This document shows positions 6,833 to 13,995 of a stretch of DNA of 22,889 bases, piece after piece. The translations under genes were made by a program, and so were the position numbers. The notes beneath the pieces are model-generated. The model saw only the letters and a list, made by a program, of their open reading frames with translations. It searched no databases and was not told the origin of the DNA. Position 1 is the first letter of the stretch. Each line of letters begins with the position of its first letter. Origin of the DNA: JBBFMJ01 sp037441225. GTDB lineage: Bacteria; Acidobacteriota; Thermoanaerobaculia; UBA2201. The stretch covers positions 1 through 22,889 of the forward strand of contig JBBISU010000047.1 in the NCBI GenBank assembly GCA_037441225.1. The letters are read 5' to 3'.

Positions 6833-8034
6833 AGAAAGAACAATCTTCCTTCCCCCCCTTTGATCAAGGTGTCTTTTTAATGCATTTAAATAAGGGGAAG
6901 CAGCATTTAAAGCAAAATGAAATAGAACAAGCAAAAATTGAGCTCGAAATTGCATTAAAATACAGGCCAGAAGAGGAAGAATTATTAAATATTCTTGGAA
7001 TGGTTTATTTTAAATTAAAAAGATATTCAGATGCTGAAGTGTTATATAAAAAATTAGTAAAATTAAATCCCGATGTTTTTATTTTGAGGTCAAATTTAGG
7101 GGTTGTTTTATTTAAACAAGGGAAAACAGAAGAAGCAATGGCTCATTTTCAAAGAGCTGTTGATTTAAAACCAAATTATTTAAAAGCACATCTTTATCTT
7201 GGCTTAATATATAAAAAGTTAGGAAAGCTTGAGCAGGCACTTGAGCATTTTAAGTTTGCCCAAGCAGAAGCACAAGTTAAAGAGTTAGAAGAAATTTTAA
7301 AAGATAAAAAGAAAGAAGTTTCAAAAGAGGAAAGCCCAGAAATTACCAAAACCTTCAAAGTACAACCCATTGATGAAGGAAGGCCTTTAAAAACAATTAC
7401 TGATGTTTTCCAAAGGGATACCTCTGAAATATTGGAAAAAATAGAGGTTTCAAAAGCAGAAACAGCAAAAGAAATGGAAAAGAAATTTTATTTGCACCAT
7501 AATGGTTTTTTGGAAATCCATTCTGATGGAAAGGTCTATGTTAGAAGATCTTCACTGCGAAGTTATGTGGGGAATTTTGCCTTTGAGCAAATTCAGGATT
7601 TAAAGACAACCACTGCGCAAGAGATTGTTTTGGCAAAAGGTAAAGGAAAACTTTTTGTCTTTGAAAAAGGAAACCAGACATACTTGTTTGAATTAAATCA
7701 AGAATTTGTTTATGTAGAAGGAAGCCATATTCTTGCCTTGGAAGAAAATTTGCTCTTTCGTTCAGAACCGATACACGATTATAAAAATAATAAGACATTG
7801 CAAACTTTTAAAATTTATGGAAAAGGTGCCCTTGCTTTAACTACCCATATGGAACCCTTAACATTAAGGGTTACCCCTGAATATCCATTGACAATTCTTT
7901 CTTCTTCAATTGTTGCCTGGACTGGAAATTTGTATCCAATTGTAGGGCAGAAACCCCTTGAGAGAGAAGGAGAGAATTCCTTTCTCATTAGGTTTGAAGG
8001 GGAAGGACTAATAATAGCTGATGAAGAAATATAG
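6829..8034 (+). CDS. TPR protein with C-terminal AIM24-like domain
   Basis: A 401-residue, probably cytoplasmic protein. Residues about 17-150 form four tetratricopeptide repeats, with the alternation of small and aromatic residues and the terminal Pro (for example YRPEEEELLNILGMVYFKL and LNPDVFILRSNLGVVLFKQG). A charged linker (about 150-215) follows. From about 218 to the end is a beta-rich domain resembling the AIM24 family, most clearly in GKGALALTTHMEPLTLRVTP and SSSIVAWTGNLYPIV. AIM24 domains adopt a TRAP-like beta fold, and their bacterial role is not known. No signal peptide is seen. The gene starts inside the transglycosylase stop (ATGA) and is followed after 9 nt by the FHA gene, so the three form one operon. 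An adaptor or scaffold function is inferred from the TPR part. Confidence 0.8.
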   Translation: MKKEQSSFPPFDQGVFLMHLNKGKQHLKQNEIEQAKIELEIALKYRPEEEELLNILGMVYFKLKRYSDAEVLYKKLVKLNPDVFILRSNLGVVLFKQGKTEEAMAHFQRAVDLKPNYLKAHLYLGLIYKKLGKLEQALEHFKFAQAEAQVKELEEILKDKKKEVSKEESPEITKTFKVQPIDEGRPLKTITDVFQRDTSEILEKIEVSKAETAKEMEKKFYLHHNGFLEIHSDGKVYVRRSSLRSYVGNFAFEQIQDLKTTTAQEIVLAKGKGKLFVFEKGNQTYLFELNQEFVYVEGSHILALEENLLFRSEPIHDYKNNKTLQTFKIYGKGALALTTHMEPLTLRVTPEYPLTILSSSIVAWTGNLYPIVGQKPLEREGENSFLIRFEGEGLIIADEEI

Positions 8035-8043
8035 GAGAGATAT

Positions 8044-8562
8044 ATGATTGTAACATGTTTAAATTGTCAAACTAAATACAATGTAAATGAAGAAAAATTT
8101 GCAGGAAAAAAAGTCAAATGTCCAAAATGTGGATCAATATTTCAAGTTCCTTTTAAGGAAGAAGAAACTGTTGTTCAAAAGGATGAGAAGATTTTAAAGG
8201 ACACAACAAAAGTTGTTCATACCCAAGAGATTTTAAAAGAAGTGGAATCCTTGACATTGAAAGGGAAAAGATTTTCCTTGGCAGTACTTTCAGGTCCATT
8301 GTCTGGCCAAGTTGTTAAAATAACAAAGACACCTTTTATTATTGGAAGAGCAAATGGCGATTTAATAATACCAGATACTGAAGTTTCAAGGACTCATTGC
8401 CAGATTGAAATTGATGAAGAAAAGATAATTTTAAGAGATTTAGGTTCAACAAATGGTACATATTTTCAGGAAAATAGGATAAATGAAGTTAATTTAGATG
8501 ATAAATCAGAATTTAGGATAGGAAAGACAAGTTTAATGTTTATCATAACATCAGAAGAATAA
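8044..8562 (+). CDS. Zinc ribbon-FHA domain protein
   Basis: 172 residues. The N-terminus is a CxxC-17-CxxC zinc ribbon (Cys5, Cys8, Cys26, Cys29) of the MJ0042/zinc_ribbon type that often begins bacterial signalling proteins. After a charged linker (38-75), residues about 80-170 form a forkhead-associated domain with the phosphothreonine-binding residues intact: GR at 101-102, SRTH at 115-118 and STNGT at 135-139. FHA domains bind Thr-phosphorylated partners, so a Ser/Thr kinase is expected elsewhere in the genome; none is in the window. The start has a GGAGAG ribosome site. It is co-transcribed with the TPR-AIM24 gene, suggesting the two proteins work together. Confidence 0.9.
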   Translation: MIVTCLNCQTKYNVNEEKFAGKKVKCPKCGSIFQVPFKEEETVVQKDEKILKDTTKVVHTQEILKEVESLTLKGKRFSLAVLSGPLSGQVVKITKTPFIIGRANGDLIIPDTEVSRTHCQIEIDEEKIILRDLGSTNGTYFQENRINEVNLDDKSEFRIGKTSLMFIITSEE

Positions 8563-8586
8563 AATTAAAGCAAAAAAGGAGGTTAA

Positions 8587-10344
8587 ATGAAAGAAGAACT
8601 ATGTATTGGTTTTGTAGGCGCAGGAGGGGCTGGCGTTGTTTCAATTGGAGAAATGCTTATCCAAGCTTGCGCCTCAGAAGGGCTTTCTGCTATGGCTACT
8701 ATGTCCTTTGGACCACAGATAAGGGGAGGGGAGTCCTCCTCAAAGGTCAGGTTTTCTTCTTCTTATGAGATTTTATCTCCAGGTGATAACTGTGATATTT
8801 TAGTTGCTTATCATTTAAGCGAATATCCAAAATTTAAGGGTGAGTTAGAATTAAAAGATAATACAATTATTTTTATAGAACACGATGATCCAATGGCACA
8901 AAATTTGCCCTTTGAAGTAAAGCCAGAGATGAAAATATTTTTTGTTCCCTTTCAAAAATTAGCAAAAGAAGAAGCAAAAAATCCTTTGGCTGCAAATATA
9001 ATATCCCTTGGTGTAATCTCTGAAATGCTTAATTTGCCTGATAAAGGAATTATTAATGTAATAAGGAGAAAATTCAAAAAAAAGGGAGAAGATATAATAT
9101 CAGCAAATTTAAAGGCTTTTGAAATTGGAAGGAAATTTGCAAGGGAAGGGCTTACAACTTTGTCTGATGAAGAAAAATTTAAATATCAAGCAAGGAAGCC
9201 AAGGTTAGTTTTGACAGGAAATGATGCAGTAGCAATTGGTGCAATCTATGCTGGTTGCAATTTTTTTGCTGGATATCCAATTACTCCTTCTTCTGAAGTT
9301 ATGCATTTTATTTCAGAACTCCTTCCAATGTTTGGTGGAAAATTTTTACAAGTGGAAGATGAAATATCTGCTATATGCCATTGCATAGGTAATTCTTTTG
9401 CAGGAGGAAGACCACTAACTGTTACATCAGGTCCGGGCTTATCTCTTATGCAAGAAGGTATAGGTCTTGCATCAATGGCAGAAATTCCAGTGGTAATTGT
9501 GGATGTCCAGAGGGGAGGACCTTCAACAGGAATACCAACAAAGTCAGAACAATCAGATCTTCTACCAGCAGTCTTTGGTACACACGGAGATACTCCAAAA
9601 GTTGTTTTGGCACCTGCAGATGTTCAGGATTGTTTTGATGTAACAATGGAGGCATTTTATGCAGCAGAACACTTTCAAATGCCTGCAATTGTCTTATCGG
9701 ATCAATTTTTAGGACATAGATATGAAACAATTGACAAAGAAAAACTTCTTTCAGGTTTTAAATATAGAGAAGGAAGAATTCTTCCAACAATAGAAGAATT
9801 GGAAAACTATATAAGATATAAGGATACACCCACTGGAATATCCCCAATGGCAATCCCTGGTATGGAAAAAGGTATGTATCTTGCTTCTGGTATAACCCAC
9901 AATGAAAAAGGGGATCCAACTTCTCTCTCTGAAACCCATGAAAAAATGATTGCAAAAAGGTTTAGGAAATTACAAGAAGTAAGGAAAGAATTAAATTATA
10001 TAAGACATTATGGAGATATGGATGCAAAGGTTGCAATTGTTGGATGGGGTTCCACGAAAGGTGTTATAAAAGAAACAGTTCTAAAACTTCAAAAAGAAGG
10101 ATATAAAGTTAAAGGGGTTGTGCCACAAATTATTTATCCCCCAAATTACAAACAATTTGATCAATATGTAAGAAATACTGAAATATTTTTTGTTTTTGAG
10201 GTCTCCTGGAATCAGCAATTTGCAAAATATTTAAAGACATACCATTTGCCAAAGGAAAATCAGATACAGACATATTCAATTGCAGGAGGCAGGGCAATTA
10301 AATTTAAAGAGGTCTATGAAACGGTAAAGGAGGTGCTAAAATGA
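8587..10344 (+). CDS. korA: 2-oxoacid:ferredoxin oxidoreductase, fused gamma-alpha subunit
   Basis: 585 residues. The protein forms, with the KorB product, a thiamine-diphosphate enzyme that interconverts a 2-oxoacid plus CoA and an acyl-CoA plus CO2, with ferredoxin as electron carrier. Residues 1-190 are the gamma domain (GFVGAGGAGVVSIGEMLIQA, then FGPQIRGGESSSKVRF). Residues about 205-585 are the alpha domain with GYPITPSSE at 229-237, SGPGLSLMQEGIGLASMAEIP and QRGGPSTGIPTKSEQSDLL. The fused gamma-alpha layout with YPITPSSE is typical of KorA-type 2-oxoglutarate enzymes, but substrate cannot be assigned firmly from motifs. An excellent AAGGAGG site (8576-8582) precedes the ATG. The last four bases (ATGA) are shared with korB. 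No separate ferredoxin-like delta subunit is nearby, as expected for two-subunit members. Confidence 0.93.
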   Translation: MKEELCIGFVGAGGAGVVSIGEMLIQACASEGLSAMATMSFGPQIRGGESSSKVRFSSSYEILSPGDNCDILVAYHLSEYPKFKGELELKDNTIIFIEHDDPMAQNLPFEVKPEMKIFFVPFQKLAKEEAKNPLAANIISLGVISEMLNLPDKGIINVIRRKFKKKGEDIISANLKAFEIGRKFAREGLTTLSDEEKFKYQARKPRLVLTGNDAVAIGAIYAGCNFFAGYPITPSSEVMHFISELLPMFGGKFLQVEDEISAICHCIGNSFAGGRPLTVTSGPGLSLMQEGIGLASMAEIPVVIVDVQRGGPSTGIPTKSEQSDLLPAVFGTHGDTPKVVLAPADVQDCFDVTMEAFYAAEHFQMPAIVLSDQFLGHRYETIDKEKLLSGFKYREGRILPTIEELENYIRYKDTPTGISPMAIPGMEKGMYLASGITHNEKGDPTSLSETHEKMIAKRFRKLQEVRKELNYIRHYGDMDAKVAIVGWGSTKGVIKETVLKLQKEGYKVKGVVPQIIYPPNYKQFDQYVRNTEIFFVFEVSWNQQFAKYLKTYHLPKENQIQTYSIAGGRAIKFKEVYETVKEVLK

Positions 10345-11198
10345 GTACAAACCAAATTCGCTGGCAGGATTACAAAAGCCATCTTCATCCAATTTGGTGC
10401 CCTGGTTGTGGGCATTTTGGTGTATTAAATGGAATTTATCAAGCACTGGCAAAATTACAGCTTCCTCATCATATGATTTCTTTTATTTCTGGAATTGGAT
10501 GCAGTAGCAGAATTCCTGGTTATACAAAGACCTATGGTTTTAATTCAATCCATGGGAGGGCAATTCCCATTGCAAGTGGTGTAAAAATTGCAAACCCTGA
10601 TTTGAAAGTTATTGTGGCAACAGGGGATGGGGATTGTATGGCAATTGGGACTGGTCATTTCCCCCATGCTGCTAAAAGAAATGTAGATATTACAGTTATT
10701 ATGATGGATAATGGAATTTATGGTTTGACAAAAGGGCAGACATCCCCAACATCTCCTTTAAATCTTAAAACAAAATCAGCACCCTTTGGAAATCCAGAGC
10801 TTCCTCTAAATCCAATTTTATTTGCAATGGCTTTTAATTCTTCCTTTGTTGCTAGGTCTTTTTCAGGAAATATACCCCATTTAACTGACATTATTGCTCA
10901 AGCAATTGATCATAAGGGTTTTTCTTTTGTTCAGGTTTTATCTCCTTGTGTTACCTATAGAGGAAAAGAGTTGTTTTCTTTATATAAAGAAATATGCAAG
11001 CCCCTGCCAGAAGATTATAATCAGGAAGACAGAATATCTGCATATAAATATGCAGAAGATGAAGAGACATTATGGATAGGAATTTTTTATAAAAAAGTAA
11101 GAGAGACATTAGAAGAAAGGTTTCAAAAGATAAATGAAATTGCAAAAAAGGTTGCACCAAAAGATAAGGAAGAAATTCTAAATAGGTATCTCCCATAA
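10341..11198 (+). CDS. korB: 2-oxoacid:ferredoxin oxidoreductase, beta subunit
   Basis: 285 residues. This subunit carries the thiamine diphosphate and the [4Fe-4S] cluster that passes electrons to ferredoxin. The four cluster cysteines expected of the family are visible: Cys20 and Cys23 in WCPGCGH, Cys54 in GIGCSS and Cys203 in LSPCVTY. The thiamine diphosphate and magnesium motif begins at GDGD (95-98) and closes with MMDNGIYGLTKGQ at 121-133. The length is normal and there is no ferredoxin-type extension. Its start codon overlaps the korA stop, with AAAGGAGG at 10326-10333, so the subunits are translated together in equal amounts. Oxygen sensitivity of this enzyme class is the main hint of an anaerobic life style. 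Confidence 0.93.
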   Translation: MSTNQIRWQDYKSHLHPIWCPGCGHFGVLNGIYQALAKLQLPHHMISFISGIGCSSRIPGYTKTYGFNSIHGRAIPIASGVKIANPDLKVIVATGDGDCMAIGTGHFPHAAKRNVDITVIMMDNGIYGLTKGQTSPTSPLNLKTKSAPFGNPELPLNPILFAMAFNSSFVARSFSGNIPHLTDIIAQAIDHKGFSFVQVLSPCVTYRGKELFSLYKEICKPLPEDYNQEDRISAYKYAEDEETLWIGIFYKKVRETLEERFQKINEIAKKVAPKDKEEILNRYLP

Positions 11199-11205
11199 AA
11201 TTTAG

Positions 11206-11895
11206 ATGATACCTTTAAAAGATGTAAATCCAAGAGAAAAATTTCCCTTTGTTACTTATACAATAATCTTTCTCAATTTTCTAATTTTTTTTTATGAAAT
11301 TTCTCTTGGAAAAAATTTAGAATTTTTTTTTAAGAGTTTTGGAGTTGTTCCATTAAGGTTTGTTGAAAATTTTTTAAACTATCCTTTTGATATTTCTAAT
11401 TTTATCCCTTTCTTTTCCTCTATGTTTTTACATGGCGGTTTTTTGCATTTGATTGGAAATATGCTTTCTTTATGGATTTTTGGTGATAATGTAGAAGATA
11501 AAATGGGGCATTTTTTTTATTTGATTTTTTATTTTTTTTCTGGCATAGGGGCTTCAGTTGCACATATTATATTTAATCTCTCTTCTCCAATTCCCACAAT
11601 TGGTGCCTCAGGTGCAATTGCAGGTGTTATGGGTGCTTACTTTTTCTTCTTTCCAAGGGCAAGGGTATTAGCTTTAATCCCTTTTTTTTTCTTTTTTCAA
11701 TTAGTCGAAATCCCTGCTTTTATTTTTTTGGGTTTATGGTTTTTGCTTCAAATTTTTTCTGGAACTTTAACCTTAGGTGCTGCTTCATCCGGTGGAGTTG
11801 CTTGGTGGGCACATATTGGTGGTTTTATCTTTGGTTTTTTGATTGCAAGATTGTTTTTTTATAAAAAAAAGAAAAGGGTCATTTATTATTTATGA
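11206..11895 (+). CDS. Rhomboid-family intramembrane serine protease
   Basis: A 229-residue polytopic membrane protein with about six membrane helices. It shows the full rhomboid signature: an HGGFLHLIGNMLSLWIFGD segment at 76-94, the catalytic Ser135 in GASGAIAGVMGAY, and the catalytic His203 in WWAHIGGFIFGF. Rhomboids cut single-pass membrane proteins within the bilayer. The N-terminus, MIPLKDVNPREKFPFVTY, is the usual short cytoplasmic lead of bacterial members. The gene starts 7 nt after korB without an obvious ribosome site and ends in an ATGA overlap with the TatD-family gene. The natural substrate is unknown. Confidence 0.93.
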   Translation: MIPLKDVNPREKFPFVTYTIIFLNFLIFFYEISLGKNLEFFFKSFGVVPLRFVENFLNYPFDISNFIPFFSSMFLHGGFLHLIGNMLSLWIFGDNVEDKMGHFFYLIFYFFSGIGASVAHIIFNLSSPIPTIGASGAIAGVMGAYFFFFPRARVLALIPFFFFFQLVEIPAFIFLGLWFLLQIFSGTLTLGAASSGGVAWWAHIGGFIFGFLIARLFFYKKKKRVIYYL

Positions 11896-12650
11896 ATCTT
11901 TGTGATAGCCATTGCCATCTTTATGATATTGAAAATCTTGAAGAAGAAATAAATTTTTGTAAAGAAATTGGTTTTTTTGGAATTCTTTGTGTTTCTGAGG
12001 ATCTATGGAGTATGGAAAAGACATTAAAATTAAGGGATCATTTTGGGGAAATTATATATCCTGCCTTAGGTATCCATCCTGTCTTTATTTCATTGAATTC
12101 AGAAGAAGAAATTAAAAATTCTTTTAATTTTTTAAAAAATCACATAAAGGAAATATTTGCCATTGGGGAAATTGGGCTTGATTTTAAATATGCAAAAGAA
12201 AATAAAGAAAAGGAAAAGCAATATTTTTGGCTAAAAGAACAAATGGAATTAGCAAAAGAGGAAAAAAAACCAATAAATATGCATTCTAGAAGGGCTTTAA
12301 GGGAAGTTTTGGAAGTTGGAATTAAATTTTTTAAAGAAACAAGCATATCTGTCCTTTTGCATTGGTTTACTCATTCAAGAAAACTGATAAGAAAGGCAGT
12401 TGAAGAAGGATTATATATCTCTTGTGGTCCATCCATTTTATACAATAAAGAGACTTTAGATATTGTAAAAGAAATTCCTTTAAATAATTTATTACTTGAA
12501 TCCGATGCACCTGTTCCTTTTTCAAACATTTCAGCAAGACCCTCCTGGATTTTAAAAGTAGCCAAAAAGTTATCAGAAGAACTAAAAATTGAATTTTCAG
12601 AATTTTCTAAAATTACTTTTGAAAACTTTAAAAGTTATTTAAATATTTGA
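11892..12650 (+). CDS. TatD-family metal-dependent hydrolase (DNase)
   Basis: A 252-residue TIM-barrel amidohydrolase-fold protein of the TatD family. Members are metal-dependent exonucleases linked to DNA quality control. All expected metal and active-site residues are visible: the DSHCHL HxH pair (His7, His9), GIHP at 60-63, Glu93 in AIGEIGLD, His131 in MHSRRA, His157 in LLHWFTHS and Asp205 in LLESDAP. The length is typical. Translation is coupled to the rhomboid gene by the ATGA overlap. The sequence does not tell which of the TatD, YcfH or YjjV subgroups it belongs to, so no symbol is given. Confidence 0.92.
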   Translation: MNLCDSHCHLYDIENLEEEINFCKEIGFFGILCVSEDLWSMEKTLKLRDHFGEIIYPALGIHPVFISLNSEEEIKNSFNFLKNHIKEIFAIGEIGLDFKYAKENKEKEKQYFWLKEQMELAKEEKKPINMHSRRALREVLEVGIKFFKETSISVLLHWFTHSRKLIRKAVEEGLYISCGPSILYNKETLDIVKEIPLNNLLLESDAPVPFSNISARPSWILKVAKKLSEELKIEFSEFSKITFENFKSYLNI

Positions 12651-12675
12651 ATTTTTTTTTATTTTTTTATAAAAT
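12647..12675 (+). promoter_or_regulatory. Promoter for the DUF4388-DnaJ gene, probably leaderless
   Basis: TTGAAT (12647-12652), a 17-bp spacer and TAAAAT (12670-12675) make a plausible housekeeping promoter overlapping the TatD stop codon. As at 6284, the -10 ends exactly 6 nt before the ATG, so the transcript would begin at about the start codon. No ribosome site is seen. Confidence 0.5.
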
Positions 12676-12681
12676 TAGAGT

Positions 12682-13830
12682 ATGATAGAAAAGACATATG
12701 TTGGAAAATTGGATGATATTTCAGTTTTGGAACTATTAGAAAATTTTTCTCAAAATAAAGCTTCAGGGATACTGGATTTGCAAAAGGAAAAGGATCAAAG
12801 AAGGTTTTTTATTATTTATGGCGATGTTTGTGGTGCTATGAGTAATTCTGTGGCTCATAAAATTGGTCAATTTCTTTTAAGTAAAGGAATTATTAATAAC
12901 AATCAGCTGCAAATTGCTTTAAAGGATATAACTCATGGTTCAAGGATTGGTCAAAAATTAATTAACCTTGGATTTATAAGCAAAGATTTATTTGAAAAGT
13001 CATTAAAAGAATTATTGGAAAATATTATTTATGAGTCACTTGGCTGGTTTACTGGCCTTTATAGATTTACTACAAAGGAATCCCCAATGCCACAAGATAT
13101 TATTATTAGAATGCCTATGCATATTATTTTTTTTAAAGGTGCAATTTCTTATGTTTCCTATCAATTTGCTCAAATGCGCCTTCCTTTTCATGCAATTTTA
13201 AGGGCTTCTCCAAATATATCTCTTCTAACTCAAGATTTATCTTTAACACCAGACCAAGTTTTTATATTAAGTAAATGTGATGGGAAAAACAAAGTAGAAG
13301 ATATATTGAATTTTTCAAAAGGAAAAGAGGAAGAAATTTTAAAATTTTTGTATGCTTGCAAAGTTTCCGGAATTATTTTGAGTTCAGAAGAAGATAAAGT
13401 TGAACCACTGGATAGTTTTTTAGGAAAATATCAGGAAAGGGCAACAGGAACAATTCCAACTGGTGCACATAAAAAGAAATATAGAAAAATAAAATGGCTA
13501 AAACCAAAACTCCCAGAAGCAAAACTTTCAGACGAAGATATACAAAAAATTAGAGAAAAAATCAGGCAGACATATAATAAATTGTCCAGAATGAATTATT
13601 ATGAACTTTTGGAATGCCCTATGAAAGCAACTCAAAAAGAAATACACTATGCATTTCTTGCGCTCTGTCAGTTTTACCACCCTGACATAGCTGAAAAAGA
13701 ACCTGCCTTTTCTGATTTAAAACAAATGATGGAAACAATTTATGAAAAAATGGAAGAAGCATATCTTGTATTGGTGGATGTAAAAACAAGAAGTGATTAT
13801 GATAGAAGAATGTATAGAGGAGGTTATTAA
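12682..13830 (+). CDS. DUF4388 protein with C-terminal J domain
   Basis: 382 residues. The N-terminal part (about 1-130) resembles DUF4388/PatA N-terminal-like regions: GKLDDISVLELLENFSQNKASGILDLQ, then FFIIYGDVCGAMSN and repeated short helical motifs such as IGQFLLSKGIINNNQLQIAL and IGQKLINLGFISKDLFEKSL. This type is found in gliding and signalling proteins of deltaproteobacteria, acidobacteria and cyanobacteria. A middle region (about 130-240) is of similar alpha/beta type, and a basic linker (about 250-300) follows. Residues 304-378 are a J domain, opening with NYYELLECP and keeping the HPD triad at 333-335, so it should stimulate a DnaK-type Hsp70. The Gly/Phe and zinc-finger regions of true DnaJ are absent. 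It stands alone between the TatD-family gene and a convergent tRNA gene. Confidence 0.8.
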   Translation: MIEKTYVGKLDDISVLELLENFSQNKASGILDLQKEKDQRRFFIIYGDVCGAMSNSVAHKIGQFLLSKGIINNNQLQIALKDITHGSRIGQKLINLGFISKDLFEKSLKELLENIIYESLGWFTGLYRFTTKESPMPQDIIIRMPMHIIFFKGAISYVSYQFAQMRLPFHAILRASPNISLLTQDLSLTPDQVFILSKCDGKNKVEDILNFSKGKEEEILKFLYACKVSGIILSSEEDKVEPLDSFLGKYQERATGTIPTGAHKKKYRKIKWLKPKLPEAKLSDEDIQKIREKIRQTYNKLSRMNYYELLECPMKATQKEIHYAFLALCQFYHPDIAEKEPAFSDLKQMMETIYEKMEEAYLVLVDVKTRSDYDRRMYRGGY

Positions 13831-13837
13831 ATAAAAA

Positions 13838-13911
13838 TGCGCCTGAGGCGATTTGAACGCCCAGCCCTTGGCTCCGGAGGCCAATGCTCTATCCCTTTGA
13901 GCTACAGGCGC
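13838..13911 (-). tRNA. tRNA-Arg (anticodon CCG)
   Basis: Read on the minus strand this is a complete 74-nt cloverleaf. The acceptor stem GCGCCTG/CAGGCGC pairs perfectly and the discriminator is A. The D arm is GCTC/GAGC. The anticodon stem TTGGC/GCCAA carries the loop CTCCGGA (anticodon CCG, codon CGG). The T arm holds TTCAAAT. The CCA end is not encoded. Its 3' end is 7 nt from the convergent DUF4388-DnaJ stop. CGG is very rare in this window's genes. Confidence 0.97.
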
Positions 13912-13921
13912 TTGAAATTAA

Positions 13922-13927
13922 ATTATA
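13922..13927 (-). promoter_or_regulatory. -10 element of the tRNA-Arg gene
   Basis: On the minus strand TATAAT lies 10 nt upstream of the mature tRNA 5' end, a usual distance for a tRNA promoter. A -35 at standard spacing is not convincing. The element lies back to back with the promoter of the polysaccharide export operon. Confidence 0.55.
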
Positions 13928-13939
13928 TCAAAATTCAAC

Positions 13940-13967
13940 TTGACAATAGGAATTTTTATGTTAAAAT
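13940..13967 (+). promoter_or_regulatory. Promoter of the polysaccharide export operon
   Basis: A perfect TTGACA (13940-13945), a 16-bp spacer and TAAAAT (13962-13967) form a strong vegetative-type promoter. The predicted transcript begins near 13974. The leader includes the GGGAGG ribosome site before the barrel gene. Confidence 0.75.
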
Positions 13968-13985
13968 AAATATTTGAAATATAAT

Positions 13986-13991
13986 GGGAGG
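13986..13991 (+). promoter_or_regulatory. Ribosome binding site that fixes the barrel gene start
   Basis: GGGAGG lies 4 nt before the ATG at 13996. The in-frame ATG at 13984 overlaps this site and would put MGGY in front of a normal signal peptide, so it is not the real start. Confidence 0.8.
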
Positions 13992-13995
13992 TTAT

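Noticed and set aside
12624..12668. AACTT/AAGTT hairpin and T-runs as an intrinsic terminator
   Set aside because: The stem is five mostly A-T pairs, about 15 nt from the T-run and partly within the TatD-family coding end; too weak.
13984..13995. ATG at 13984 as start of the barrel protein
   Set aside because: It overlaps the GGGAGG ribosome site of the ATG at 13996, which begins a standard signal peptide.
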